The notes under the pieces are model-generated. The model did not search any database. It saw only the letters and a program-made list of their open reading frames with translations, and was not told where the DNA came from. From NCBI GenBank assembly GCA_963580285.1, contig OY757010.1:216548204-216612203 (forward strand): a stretch of DNA of 64,000 bases. Reading direction: 5' to 3'. The translations under genes and the position numbers were made by a program. Position 1 is the first letter of the stretch; each line of letters begins with the position of its first letter. This document shows positions 1 through 9,795 of the stretch, one piece after another. This stretch comes from Lucinisca nassula (lineage: Eukaryota > Mollusca > Bivalvia > Lucinida > Lucinidae).

Positions 1-737
1 GGTTTGGTATCAATGTATAGGTAAAATGTTTTTCTACGCTGTGATATTTATTTCCAGGTGATTTTCTCATTAGTGAATGAGAAAACGTTACTTGCATTCA
101 TATTTGAACAGTCCTCGTATGAGCGAGCAGCGAAGGTTTTGGCGAGACTGCGCGGATGCGCAGGCTCGCCTGAACCTTCGCTGCTCGCATAGGCGATAAG
201 TACCAAAATCGCTTGACGGGGCCCATATAAAACAAAATTTGAAAAATAAATCATCTTGAATAAATTGGGTTTTGTTTGTTTAAATTGAGGTTTTACATCC
301 CCGTCAAAACTACTTAGGTCATTTTTAGAGACGTTGCTTCCAATTGTGTGGGACTTTGTCCCGACACTGAGATGAAATGACATCTCAAGATCTGCCGCCC
401 AAACAAGCCAGTGTAGGCACGGTCCGACAAACACCATTTTGACTGGGCAGGTTAGACCCTCTAAGCGGTCTACCAGTACTCGTGCGGTCGTATTCAGCTC
501 TGCGTGGAAGCATCCCGATCTATTTCTCAAAGCCCCGATGGGCGGGGCCATTGAATATATTGGTATCATGGGTAAATGGAAATTCCCTTTTAACTGACGG
601 GTTCGAATTAGGCATCGAAAATGAGTCATCGGGGTTCGAATATCACTATGGCATTATGAAAACACGCCTATTGAAAACATTGTCAACTTTCCCGCCGAAA
701 AATGAGAAATTTAAGCTGAAAATTCGTAATCTTTTTT
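1..737. other. No gene recognised; repeat-derived intergenic DNA
   Basis: Open frames here are short, of low complexity, or run through the hairpin at 123-188, and none shows a recognisable domain. The stretch holds that hairpin and AT-rich sequence leading into the foldback repeats. It is probably decayed repeat DNA. Confidence 0.6.
123..188. repeat. 66-bp near-perfect hairpin
   Basis: Arms GCGAGCAGCGAAGGTT (123-138) and AACCTTCGCTGCTCGC (173-188) are exact reverse complements. Inside them GGCGAG (141-146) pairs with CTCGCC (165-170) and TGCGC with GCGCA around a GGAT loop. The element is GC-rich in AT-rich surroundings, so it looks like a discrete foldback or MITE-like insertion. No convincing target duplication is visible. 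Confidence 0.8.
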
Positions 738-837
738 TTCTTATTTCTGCTCAAAATATAGACTGTGGGTATTCTAACGAGAACCCCGCCTCTAACGAGT
801 ACATACAATCTATATTTTAGAGCAGAAATAAGAAAAA
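738..837. repeat. Foldback repeat, copy 1
   Basis: An inverted repeat whose arms begin CTTATTTCTGCTCAAAATAT and end with the complementary run to AGCAGAAATAAG. The centre is imperfect: the inner GC-rich palindrome seen in the copy at 1244-1357 is partly lost. It is related to the copies at 1070, 1244 and 1763. Confidence 0.7.
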
Positions 838-1069
838 TAATGTTTGTAAACCCCTGTTTTACCATATATAAGTGGGGTTCAAGGGGGTGAAAATTATATG
901 GGCGTGTTTTCGCGATGAAATAGAAAAAAAATGTCGAATAAAACCTTGTGTTGTTTTGGTAATATACATCACGTGAACAAGTCCGTAAAATGACGACCCC
1001 CTAAACCCCACTTTATAAAGAGAAAACTGGGGTTTAAGGGGGTATTCATTATTTTTCTTATTTCTGCTC

Positions 1070-1146
1070 CAAGACATAGGTTGTGGGTACTCGTTAGAAC
1101 CACCTCATTGAGGCGGTTCTAACGAGCACACACAACCTATGTTTTT
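1070..1146. repeat. Foldback repeat, copy 2
   Basis: Arms of about 35 nt, from AAGACATAGGTTGTG to CACAACCTATGTTTTT, meet at a small centre. Only the left side keeps the outer TTATTTCTGCTCC sequence, so this copy has lost its right outer arm. Confidence 0.7.
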
Positions 1147-1243
1147 AACATTTATAGGAAAAGCATCACGAAAACACGCCTATATTAATACATTATAAAC
1201 TTTACCGCCAAAAAGTGAACATTTTAAGCTGAAAAATTGCGAT

Positions 1244-1357
1244 ATTTTTCTTATTTCTGCTCAAAATATAGATTGTTGGTACACGTTAGAACCGCCTCAT
1301 AGAGGCGGTTCTAACGAGTACCCACAATCTATATTTTAGAACAGAAATAAGAAAAAT
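1244..1357. repeat. Foldback repeat, copy 3 (best preserved)
   Basis: A 114-bp palindrome. The left arm starts ATTTTTCTTATTTCTG and the right arm ends CAGAAATAAGAAAAAT. The inner part contains GTTAGAACCGCCTC paired with GAGGCGGTTCTAAC. Arms of about 54 bp around a tiny loop suggest a MITE/foldback element or a palindromic satellite. The surrounding 400-600 bp are themselves repeated (similar stretches near 840-1060 and 1360-1760), so it may belong to a larger repeat unit. Confidence 0.75.
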
Positions 1358-1762
1358 AAGGTTTACCCCTGTAAATCCCAGTTTTTCTATATAATATGTG
1401 GGGTTCAAGGGGGGGGGGCAAAATTATATAGGTATGTTTTCGTGATGAGTATCCAGGATTATCATCAGAAAAGTAGCCATTTTGGAGATGTGAGAAATGT
1501 ACTATGCCGAACGGTTGTGTTATCGTAATGCAGCACTGACTTGCCAGACACAGACACGCTATAACTAATATTTGGGAACAGGGGGCATGAAAAGGTTTGA
1601 AAATCAGTTTTAAATAAGAACAAGGAAACAAGTTATCAACCACCCCTTGGAATTGTCGGTACTTCTTCTACATCACGTGAACAAATCCGTGAAATGAACA
1701 CCCCACACACACCCCAAACCCCACTTTATAGAGATAAAACTGGGTTTACAGGGGTGAACATT

Positions 1763-1890
1763 GTTTTTCTTATTTGTGCTCCAAGACATGGGTTGTGGAT
1801 ACTCGTTAGAACCGCTTCATTCGTTAGAGCCGCCTCAATGAGACGGAGCACCACAATGTATGTTTGAAGAATAAATAAGAAACATATCAA
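1763..1890. repeat. Foldback repeat, copy 4 (degenerate)
   Basis: It begins CTTATTTGTGCTCCAAGACATG and ends near AAGAATAAATAAGAAA, with a duplicated GTTAGARCCGC core in the centre. It is the most diverged of the four foldback copies. Confidence 0.6.
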
Positions 1891-2275
1891 GGATTTTCAC
1901 CAGAAAAGTAGCCATTTTGGCGATGTGAAAAAATGCACTATGTCAGGCGAGGGTGAATGCAAATCATAGCAAAGACGACAAAACAGCATAAACAGCGTGG
2001 AATGACAAAAATAATAATAATAATAAAAAAATGAAAAAAAAATATTTTTTTTCTTCATTTTTTTCATGATTCAAGCCCCTATGGGTACGACGGATTAACG
2101 ACGACCGACATCGATACGACGTAGCAAAATTTGGTCAGTTGTTTTGTGCTGGCTGGGAAGACATGTGATTAACACTTGACCTGTTGAATATTCAGATTAG
2201 CCACACCCATTTCTGACTTTGAACCAAACAGATTACTTGATGTAATTTATTCCTACAAATTCATAAATTGAATGT
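1891..2275. other. No gene recognised
   Basis: AT-rich sequence with a homopolymer-rich palindrome (about 2030-2070, A-tract then T-tract). It repeats part of the segment around 1450-1500 (the GATTATCATCAGAAAAGTAG-like sequence). Nothing coding is seen. Confidence 0.55.
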
Positions 2276-2341
2276 CAAACAGTGTAGATCTTGATCAGGT
2301 GGCTTCTTCAGAAGCCAAATGATCTGGATCTACACTGTTTG
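2276..2341. repeat. 66-bp perfect-arm hairpin
   Basis: CAAACAGTGTAGATC (2276-2290) is exactly complementary to GATCTACACTGTTTG (2327-2341). A nested GGCTTC (2301-2306) pairs with GAAGCC (2311-2316) around TTCA. It is the same length as the 123-188 hairpin but unrelated in sequence. MITE-like, or a hairpin RNA precursor if transcribed. Confidence 0.8.
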
Positions 2342-2403
2342 CAAAGACAGGGGTTGTCGTGAACATGATAAGGGTTAATTTGGCGATATCGTTTTCCATT
2401 TTT

Positions 2404-3560
2404 TTAACTCACCTGTCACGTAGTGAAGAGGTGAGCTTTTGGTATCACTTTTTGTCCGTCGTCCGTCGTGCGTGTGTCCGTGCGTCCATGCGTGCGTAAA
2501 CTTTTTTCTTCAAACGACATCTCCTCCTAAACTAGTGAAAGGATTTTGATATGATTTCACATGAATGTTCCTTGGATGACCCTCTTTCAAAATTGTCTAA
2601 ATCATTCCGCTCCGTAAATAAAATGGCCGCCAGAGCTAAAAACAGAAAAACCTTTAAATGACATCTCCTCCTGGGCAAATGGCCCGATTTGAAAATAATT
2701 TCAAAGGAATGTTCCTTGAGTGACCCTCTTTCAAAATTGCATAAATCGTTCCGCTCCGTTAAACAAAATGGCCACCAGAGCTAAAAATAGATACACCTTT
2801 AAATGACATCTCCTCCTAGGCAAATGGTTCGATTTGAAAATAATGTCACAGGAATGTTCCTTGAGTGACCCTCTTTCAAAATTGCCTAAATCGTTAAACA
2901 AAATGGCCGCCGCAGTTAAAAATAGAAACACCTTTAAATGACATCTCCTCCTAGGCAAATGGCCCGATTTGAAAATAATTTCACAAGAATGTTCCTTGAG
3001 TGACCCTCTTTCAGAATTGCCTAAATCGTTCTGCTCCGTTCAACAAAATGGCCGCAAGAGCTAAAAATAGAAAAACCTTTCAATGACATCTCCTCCTAGG
3101 CAAATGGCCCGATTAGAAAATAATTTCACAGGAATGTTCCTTGAGTGACCCTCTTTCAAAATTGCCTAAATCGTTCCGCTCCATAAAATAAAATGGCCAC
3201 CAGAGCTAAAATTGAAAAAACTTTAAATGACATCTCCTCCTAGGCAAATTGCCCTATTTGAAAATAATTTCACAGGAATGTTCCTTGAGTGACCCTCTTT
3301 CAAAATTTTCAATCGTTCCGCTCCGTTAAATAAAATGGCCTCCAGAGCGAAAAATAGAAAAACCTTTAAATGACATCTCCTCCTAGGCAAATTGCCCGAT
3401 TTGAAAATAATATCACAGGAATGTTCATTGAGTGACCCTCTTTCAAAATTGCCTTAATCGTTCCGCTCCATTAAACAAAATGGCCACCAGTGCTAAAAAT
3501 AGAAAAACCTTTAAATGACATCTCCTCCTAGGCAAATGGCCCGATTTAAAAAGAATTTCA
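2404..3560. repeat. Satellite of about 144-bp units, eight copies
   Basis: The motif ACATCTCCTC recurs at 2517, 2661, 2806, 2941, 3086, 3230, 3373 and 3518, a spacing of 135-145 bp. Units also share a GAATGTTCCTTGAGTGACC block and an AAAATGGCC block. A GTCCGTC/GTGCGT-rich lead-in lies at about 2445-2500. Units differ by scattered substitutions and small indels. The array ends at about 3560, where it meets PLE sequence through a shared AGGAA. Open frames inside it are artefacts of the repeat. Confidence 0.9.
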
Positions 3561-5805
3561 CAGGAAGTGTAGTGTAAAGAGTGGAAAAATCGTAGGTAGA
3601 CAGACTAGAAGCACGAAACTGTCTAGATTTCAATTTATTTAAAACCTCATTCGAATTTTTTATAGACCAAAACAGATTTCTTCCTGATCTTTCAAAAACT
3701 TTATCACAATATTTAATTACATGCGTTTTAATAGCAGTAAGACAGGAAGTTAATAATTTAGAAAGTTCAGTGGTAGTGCAAGAACTAGAATTTGCAATAA
3801 ACCGTGCTTTGTAAGGTTTTTTATGAAGTTTTGGTAACCAGTATAGCGTAGGAAGCCTGTCTTGGCCTTCGTTAACACACACAGCAAACTTGGTGGCTGA
3901 AAGACAAACATGTTTATCTACTATAGCTCTCTCTTCAGCCAAAGGCTGAAGTTCATAGGCCTTAGTACCACCAAGCTCCTGCTTAAGCGTGTTAACATAG
4001 TGGAGCCGTCACACAACGACGACGTTGTTAGCGGCCTTGTCTGCAGGGGCCAAAACAAACTTCTTATGAAATTCTTGAATACCTAGTTTAAGATGACGTA
4101 AAGACGTCTTGGGCTTAGGAGGTAATAAGTTAGTATTTTGAGAATAGAAAGAAATGCGTTTATTCACTAGTCTTAAAATGCTAAGTTTCCAGTCCTTTAG
4201 GGCTTTACACTCAACATACTCTCGCTTACACCATCGATTACCGAATTCATTCAAGGAAGCAGCGATTTCATCTCTACATTTACTGAAATCAATTTTAGAA
4301 GGAAACCGATATTTCGGTCCTTTAGAAATTATATTGCTTATCCTAGAATCAGGAATAATTTTCAAATTGCCAGTAATTACATGACCAGCAGCAGGATAGC
4401 AATACTTTGAGTTTTTACAATCACATGAATCAGGAGTATTAGTATCAATATCAAGATCTGAAACAAGTTTATTGAAATTAAAAATGATAGATCTGACAGG
4501 TTTGTTATATTTATAGCAAATTATAGGTGTTTCAGTATTTTGAAAATAAGCAGGAATGGAAGAAAGCACCGATCTCTCACGGAAGATACTGGGCAAATCT
4601 ATAAAATCCATACCCTTATTAATGAAGGATATTTTGAAGAAATGACGTTTATGATTAATTTCAGAATCAATGTAAGGACGGAGAGTATGCTGAGTATAGC
4701 CTCTAGTTAAGAGAGCCGCATCATATAACTGATTACAACTATCGTAGAATTTATTCGCCTCGGTGTCCAGAAGACGTAAAACAGAAACGGGTAATGAACT
4801 TAAAAATGAAAGCATAGAGTGGCGTCCATGATTTAATAATATAATTGACAGTCACTTCAGTCTAGTATTGTTTCGTTTAAACGCACGTGATTTACGTTTA
4901 AAGTTACCATTTTTCCTGGTGCCGTGAGATCTAGTTCTGCGTTTTCGACATTCCAGGAGTGAGAAAATATCAAAGTCCGGCATTCTGGAAATATTACCCT
5001 CATGATAAATGTTGTCATTAAATCCCAGTGGAAAAGGGGTCTGTAAAAATTTAATCCATTTCAGTTCAGCTTCATGTCTTTTGATTATTTTGAATCTAGA
5101 TGTAGAATTTGCATCGTAATAAAGTTTTTCCACTGGTTGTATAATAATGTTATTTACAGAATGACCTGTACGTCGAAAGTGACGGTACAAGAAAGTGTCA
5201 GTTTTCTTAGGCTTACTCATTCTACGATAATGCTCGTTCAATCTAGTTTTAAGCATGCGGTTAGTTTGACCGACGTACTGCATATTACAGTTTGCAGCAC
5301 GTCAAGTAATTAGATAAATTAAATCTGTAGACTGTCATGTCAAATCAGACATGTTAACTACAGAGAAGCGTCTACCGTTTACAGATGAAGAAACGGTAGA
5401 CGCAGTGCTTAAATGCGAACAACATCTGCACCTCTTGGCATTGCACTTAGAAATACTAGGATACATTCCACTTCTTTTCCACGGATTAGTATATTTTCGA
5501 AGGATGGGTGATTTGAGAGGAGATAGTCTTATACAAAGACTACTCCCAAAAACATTGGTATTGCCTGCTCCTTTGAGATTAACTGAAGTTACAGAAGACA
5601 AATTTAAGGGTCTAACCAATACCGAAGGCAACATAGTATTAAAGTTCTTAATAGAATGGGGAATCCGTACAGAAGAAGCAGAGTGTAACCTAAGGGGTGA
5701 TATTGATATTTTAAATGTATTTGTAATACTCATTTTGGTTAGTAAGGTTGTGATACCGTCAAAACTAAAGCGATGTTCATACCGGTTATTAAATATATAA
5801 AATTA
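3561..5805 (-). pseudogene. Penelope-like element, 5' part: GIY-YIG then RT N-terminal half
   Basis: PLEs retrotranspose with a GIY-YIG endonuclease and a telomerase-related RT. Read on the minus strand, one frame runs from 5805 to about 3561. Segments in order: a Cys/Arg-rich region with CRCC (5733-5338), the GIY-YIG core (5334-4855; YLIT...QYVGQT, then LKTRLNEH and a downstream HEAELKW), an N-terminal region (4815-4012), and the RT fingers (about 3990-3565, with LPTLYWLPKLHKKP). The endonuclease precedes the RT, the reverse of canonical Penelope and as reported for permuted Naiad/Chlamys-type PLEs. The frame is broken only by TGA codons, at 5335-5337, 5302-5304, 4852-4854 and 4009-4011. It is truncated at 3561 by the satellite. 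The start is uncertain: the first in-frame ATG is at 5733, but the frame is open to 5806. Confidence 0.85.
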
Positions 5806-6089
5806 CTGAAGAAGATTCCTTCGAATAGAAGGAAGGTACAACAAAAGCCCACAAAACATCCTAGTCTACTTAAAGTACAGGGATGTCAAACAAGCAGTTG
5901 TTATACAACGAGGAACGAACATCGGTTTAATAATGACCTTCAACAGGTATCTAAAGGATGTCAATTGATGGAACAGTGAAAAGCAATTGCATAAGCAATC
6001 CCTGAGGATTGGAAAAATAAGAGCATTAAATGCATGTACGGGGAGACCTTTTACAGCCGCCACACGGCACAAACAAAACAGCCCTGATA
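5806..6089. other. Junction between two PLE copies; no gene seen
   Basis: The stretch between the 3' UTR of one minus-strand PLE (ending about 6090) and the 5' part of the next (starting about 5805). It probably contains PLE 5' leader sequence. No domain is recognisable in any frame. Confidence 0.5.
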
Positions 6090-6659
6090 TGCAAAGTAGA
6101 AGTAAAACAAAGATCAGGAATTGATACAATTAACTTACTCCATCCATAAAAGACACCAAAGGGAAAGAAATACAAACATTAAGCGACCAGACCATAATGG
6201 AAACATAAACAAAGGAAGGCCATATGGACAGTTACTTTCCCACAAAATGGCCATATGGCCATCCAAAATTAAAAGACACAAGTGATACACACAGTAAATA
6301 ACAAACAACAACATAAATAAATCGCCACGGAAGAGCCGCCTTGGAACGGTCAGTGGAAGATTTCCACTGGGGGGCTTAAATCGATTTTACGTGGCCACAA
6401 TCCTCGCCCTTACTTCCGTCGCGATTTAGACAAATAATTTGTTCAGTCCGCATGAAGGCCTCCTAACTCATCAGTGCAACATCTCCGTGAACACAGAAAT
6501 CAAAGAACCACAGAGGTGAGACAACGGTGAGGACTCGACAGCAAGAAACCACTGAAATACTGGAGCAAAAGAAAACCAACAGTTAGACTCCGATGAGCCC
6601 GACCAGAGACAGAGCATCAGGCACCAACCAACATTATCTCTTTAATTTTCAATAAGCAT
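6090..6659 (-). other. Penelope-like element 3' UTR
   Basis: It follows the RT stop at 6660. The same noncoding block appears after RT remnants at 57778-58190 (minus), about 61340-61870 (plus) and 61855-62170 (plus). Shared landmarks are GGTTGGTGCCTGATGC, CAGCATTTCAGTGGTTTC, TGATGAGTTARRAGGCC and ATCGCGACGGAAGTAAGGGC. Four copies in two orientations show that this is element sequence. Confidence 0.75.
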
Positions 6660-7479
6660 TTACGTTGGAGCCGTCATAGAATCTGAGGCCTGACCCACCG
6701 GCGTGCAATTAAAGAGGGAAGCAAAGTTGCCAACCGTGATTGGGTTAACTACCATGCATGCAGTCTGTCGTATAATATCCATGTTGTACCCAATCTTTTT
6801 ATATCGAAGAATGATTTTACGAAATTGGGTGCTGAAGTCATTGCGGTTATATATTTTTCTGAATTTATATACTAAGTCACCATAAAATTCGGGTTCCGAT
6901 AGACCTTGTTGCAGAAGAGATTTAAGTCCAATATTGAATTTTGAAATTAAATCAGAATGGCGTCTATAAAATTTTGGATAGGCTTTGCGTAGTTTATGGT
7001 ACCGATAACCCTGATTAAGGAGTTTAGCCGTTAATAATTTATTACGAGTGTTGAAGTCAGTTACATGACTACACACTCTAGCAAATCGAATTAATTGCGA
7101 AATATAAACGCCATAGGATGGCGCACGAGGAACATCACCATCCAAAAAAGGAAAATTTACAATCTCAAAATCAAAGTCATCGCGTTTATCATAAATTTTG
7201 CACGAAACAAATCCATCTACAATAGATAGATGTAAATCCAAAAACGGGGCCTCGGTATCAGAAGAATTTGCTTTATTTAACTGAAGTTCTAGGGGGTAAA
7301 TCTGACTGATCAAACCATCAAAATATGTATTATCAATATTTAATAAATCATCTAAATATCTAGAAGTAGAGCTAAAAGCTTCAATAATTTCAGATTGGTT
7401 ATCAATGGAAAGCGACAAAATGAAGTCTCTTTCATAACAATACAAGAACAGATCAGCCACAAGAGGTGCGCAATTAGTA
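6660..7479 (-). pseudogene. Penelope-like element, RT palm to C-terminus
   Basis: An open frame on the minus strand encoding the C-terminal half of a PLE reverse transcriptase. NCAPLVADLF is followed by the catalytic SRYLDDLLN, then LNKANSSDTEAPFLDLHLS, a thumb region with QGLSEPEFYGDLVYK, and a stop after ...SDSMTAPT. No GIY-YIG follows the RT, which agrees with an N-terminal endonuclease in this family. The RT is cut at about 7480 by the LTR array, so the fingers are missing. No stop interrupts what remains. It belongs to the same family as 3561-5805 but is a different copy: the two are head to tail, not one element. Confidence 0.85.
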
Positions 7480-7480
7480 A

Positions 7481-8210
7481 TAAACCTGTAAAACATAAAA
7501 TATGTAAATAAATATCAATCAAAAATGAATGCACTTCTATTTTCAAAAAAAAAAAAAATGCCCTCGTAAAAATATATAAATAAATCTGGCTCAAACCAAG
7601 TCACATCGTATTTTACCAAGAAGATGTTGTTCACTGCAGATTTTCTGCAAAGTTATTTTCGTCTGTTACAGAATGGAAGAGATATCAATAGTAGCAAAGG
7701 ACAGTGAAGTTACTGATTTTCTTAAACATGAGCGGCCCCTGTGGCCTCAAGCTCCTACATCATATACTGACTCTTCCTATAAATGTAAAATATGCAGACG
7801 TCTGTATGGAACAATTAAACACAAGAAGGCGCATGAAAAGGCAAAATGTCACTTGAAACAATTGTCAAACCGAACATTAATTATATTGACCCAAAAGACA
7901 AACTACCATATCAGTTGGGAACTAAAGAATTCAGAAATGATATGAGGAAAGTTCAAAGAGAGTTGGCATCTGCTAAGAGGAAAGTTGATGCCTTAGAATG
8001 GCAAAGGAGACATTCGGAGTTGTCTGTAGAGGAAGTTAAACACCATGTTTGTCGTTATGAAAGAGTAGTAGAAAGACATGGAAAAGTGTACAAGGACACT
8101 AACATGTGGGAATCTCCATCAAAGAGGAAGCGAATAAGATTGGAATAAATATATTATTCGTATCTACGGAACGCAGAAACTCAAACATCCAATTAAACCT
8201 GTCACTATCT
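7481..8210 (+). pseudogene. Truncated element tail with deleted ORF3 (7673-8148)
   Basis: This is the leftmost ORF3 copy. The frame from 7673 to 8148 keeps the MEEISIV start and the NLS-like C-terminus. It lacks the whole first zinc finger (an internal deletion between two TACTG sequences near 7767), and a second short deletion follows the second finger at about 7850. The latter shifts the frame, so the C-terminal half is read from 7846 in another frame. It has the KDSEV and TTACAG variants of the mini-unit lineage but no solo LTR, so it may represent that lineage before the solo-LTR insertion. At about 8210 it is fused to the 3' part of an LTR. Confidence 0.8.
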
Positions 8211-8469
8211 GTGATCACCGTATCACCATATCCAGTGATACGAACCTGAAAACTTACCTGTTGTCCGTCTGTCTGACTGTCCGTCCGTCCGTCAGTCAGT
8301 AACCCGACAGGCAGGTGATTTTCTTTGCCACTGTTCCCAGGAAGACTTAACTTTTCTAGCAAAACACAACGCGAAGTCATAAGAGTTTTCCTCTGAATGT
8401 TGGCAAATTATTAGCCTAGTGGTGGTCTCGGACTAGACGCTTTATCCTAGCCCGACCCCCCTCTAGCCA
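8211..8469 (+). repeat. LTR 1, 3' part only
   Basis: It holds only the last 260 bp of the LTR, beginning just before the CGTATCAC hairpin and ending CTCTAGCC without the terminal TACTACA. It is joined directly to LTR 2. Three GTCC units are present. Confidence 0.85.
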
Positions 8470-9387
8470 GATAGAGACAGGTCAGTACCTTAGTTATTTT
8501 CGTGTGTTTTATGTGCCTCCACGTGAGTGAAATACCAAAACAATTTCAGGATTTGTTATGGTGAAAACACAATAATAGAATCTACTTTCGTTTTCCATAT
8601 ATCGGAACTTATCATCAGAACGCCTTTAAAGCGTCCAGTGAAATGACTTATTTTCAGCCATAGTTGCCTCCCTTGAAATCACCAACGTTATACAAACGTT
8701 TTAATACTATCGGTTTGCATCGGAACCGATATATAACACCATTTCATAGTAATATTTAATATTATACACTTATCCTTCAAACAAGTGTCAGTGAGCCAGT
8801 CAATTTAGTTGTTTGCAAGGTGGGCAACTCTGACTTATACCTGTTTCTTACTTTTGTCCCAATAGGACACCCAAGTAGTTACGGGTTTAGATCGCTTTTG
8901 GCCGAACCGGTCACCAAGCGTCTGTAGTAAAGCAACATCTCTTGCTTTCTACAAAATATAAGGGTTTAAATCTTATCCCTACTTTTGCCTCCCCGAGGCA
9001 CCCAGGTGGGGTGAGAATTTTATAAAGTGCATTCATTTTCTTAAGCAGCTTTCAATTTAAACACCTAGCTGATACCTAATTGTAAATAAATTTAAAAACA
9101 TGTTGCTCTTCTCTGTGATCACCGTATCACCATATCCAGTGATACGAACCTGAAAACTTACCTGTTGTCCGTCTGTCTGACTGTCCGTCCGTCCGTCCGT
9201 CCGTCAGTCAGTAACCCGACAGGCAGGTGATTTTCTTTGCCACTGTTCCCAGGAAGACTTAACTTTTCTAGCAAAACACAATGCGAAGTCATAAGAGTTT
9301 TCCTCTGAATGTTGGCAAATTATTAGCCTAGTGGTGGTCTCGGACTAGACGCTTTATCCTAGCCCGACCCCCCTCTAGCCTACTACA
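8470..9387 (+). repeat. LTR 2
   Basis: A near-complete LTR that lacks the first bases (TGTG), starts GATAGAGACAGG and ends CTACTACA. It is followed at once by the ORF3 tail, not by a PBS, through the shared sequence TACAGATTGGT. Confidence 0.9.
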
Positions 9388-9795
9388 GATTGGTAATATG
9401 TAAATATAAACCATATGATGTAAATATAGTCTTTGATAAAAGACATTTATAAATGTTAGTTTTCATGCAAAATTGTTGTAAAAGAGTTCAAAAGCTTAAA
9501 TATCACAAGCATATAAAATATTGTAAAACAATGTTAATAAATATATGTGAATATAAAGGTTAAAACATAATATTGTCATCTCAAAAGGAAGATGGATAAA
9601 AATATGTTAAACCTGTAAAACATAAAATATGTAAATAAATATCAATCAAAAATGAATGCACTTTTATTTTTCATAACAAAATGCCCTCGTAAAAATATAT
9701 AAATAAATCTGGCTCAAACCAAGTCACATCGTATTTTACCAAGAAGATGTTGTTCACTGCAGATTTTCTGCAAAGTTATTTTCGTCTGTTACAGA

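Noticed and set aside
48..629. 193-codon minus-strand open frame at the left edge
   Set aside because: Part of it is translation of the 123-188 hairpin, and there is no domain or other sign of coding. Treated as chance.
2731..2958. Open frame in the 144-bp satellite
   Set aside because: It simply follows the repeat period and breaks where units have indels.
6464..6500. Hammerhead-ribozyme-like CTGATGAG in the PLE 3' UTR (also near 61515 and 62055)
   Set aside because: PLEs can carry hammerheads, but the stem after CTGATGAG does not pair with the bases before the GAAC, and no GAAA core is in place. The conservation fits ordinary 3' UTR homology.
9377..9400. LTR-to-ORF3 joint as a copied splice junction
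   Set aside because: Within the shared 11 bases no position gives both a GT donor and an AG acceptor, so repeat-mediated joining is simpler.
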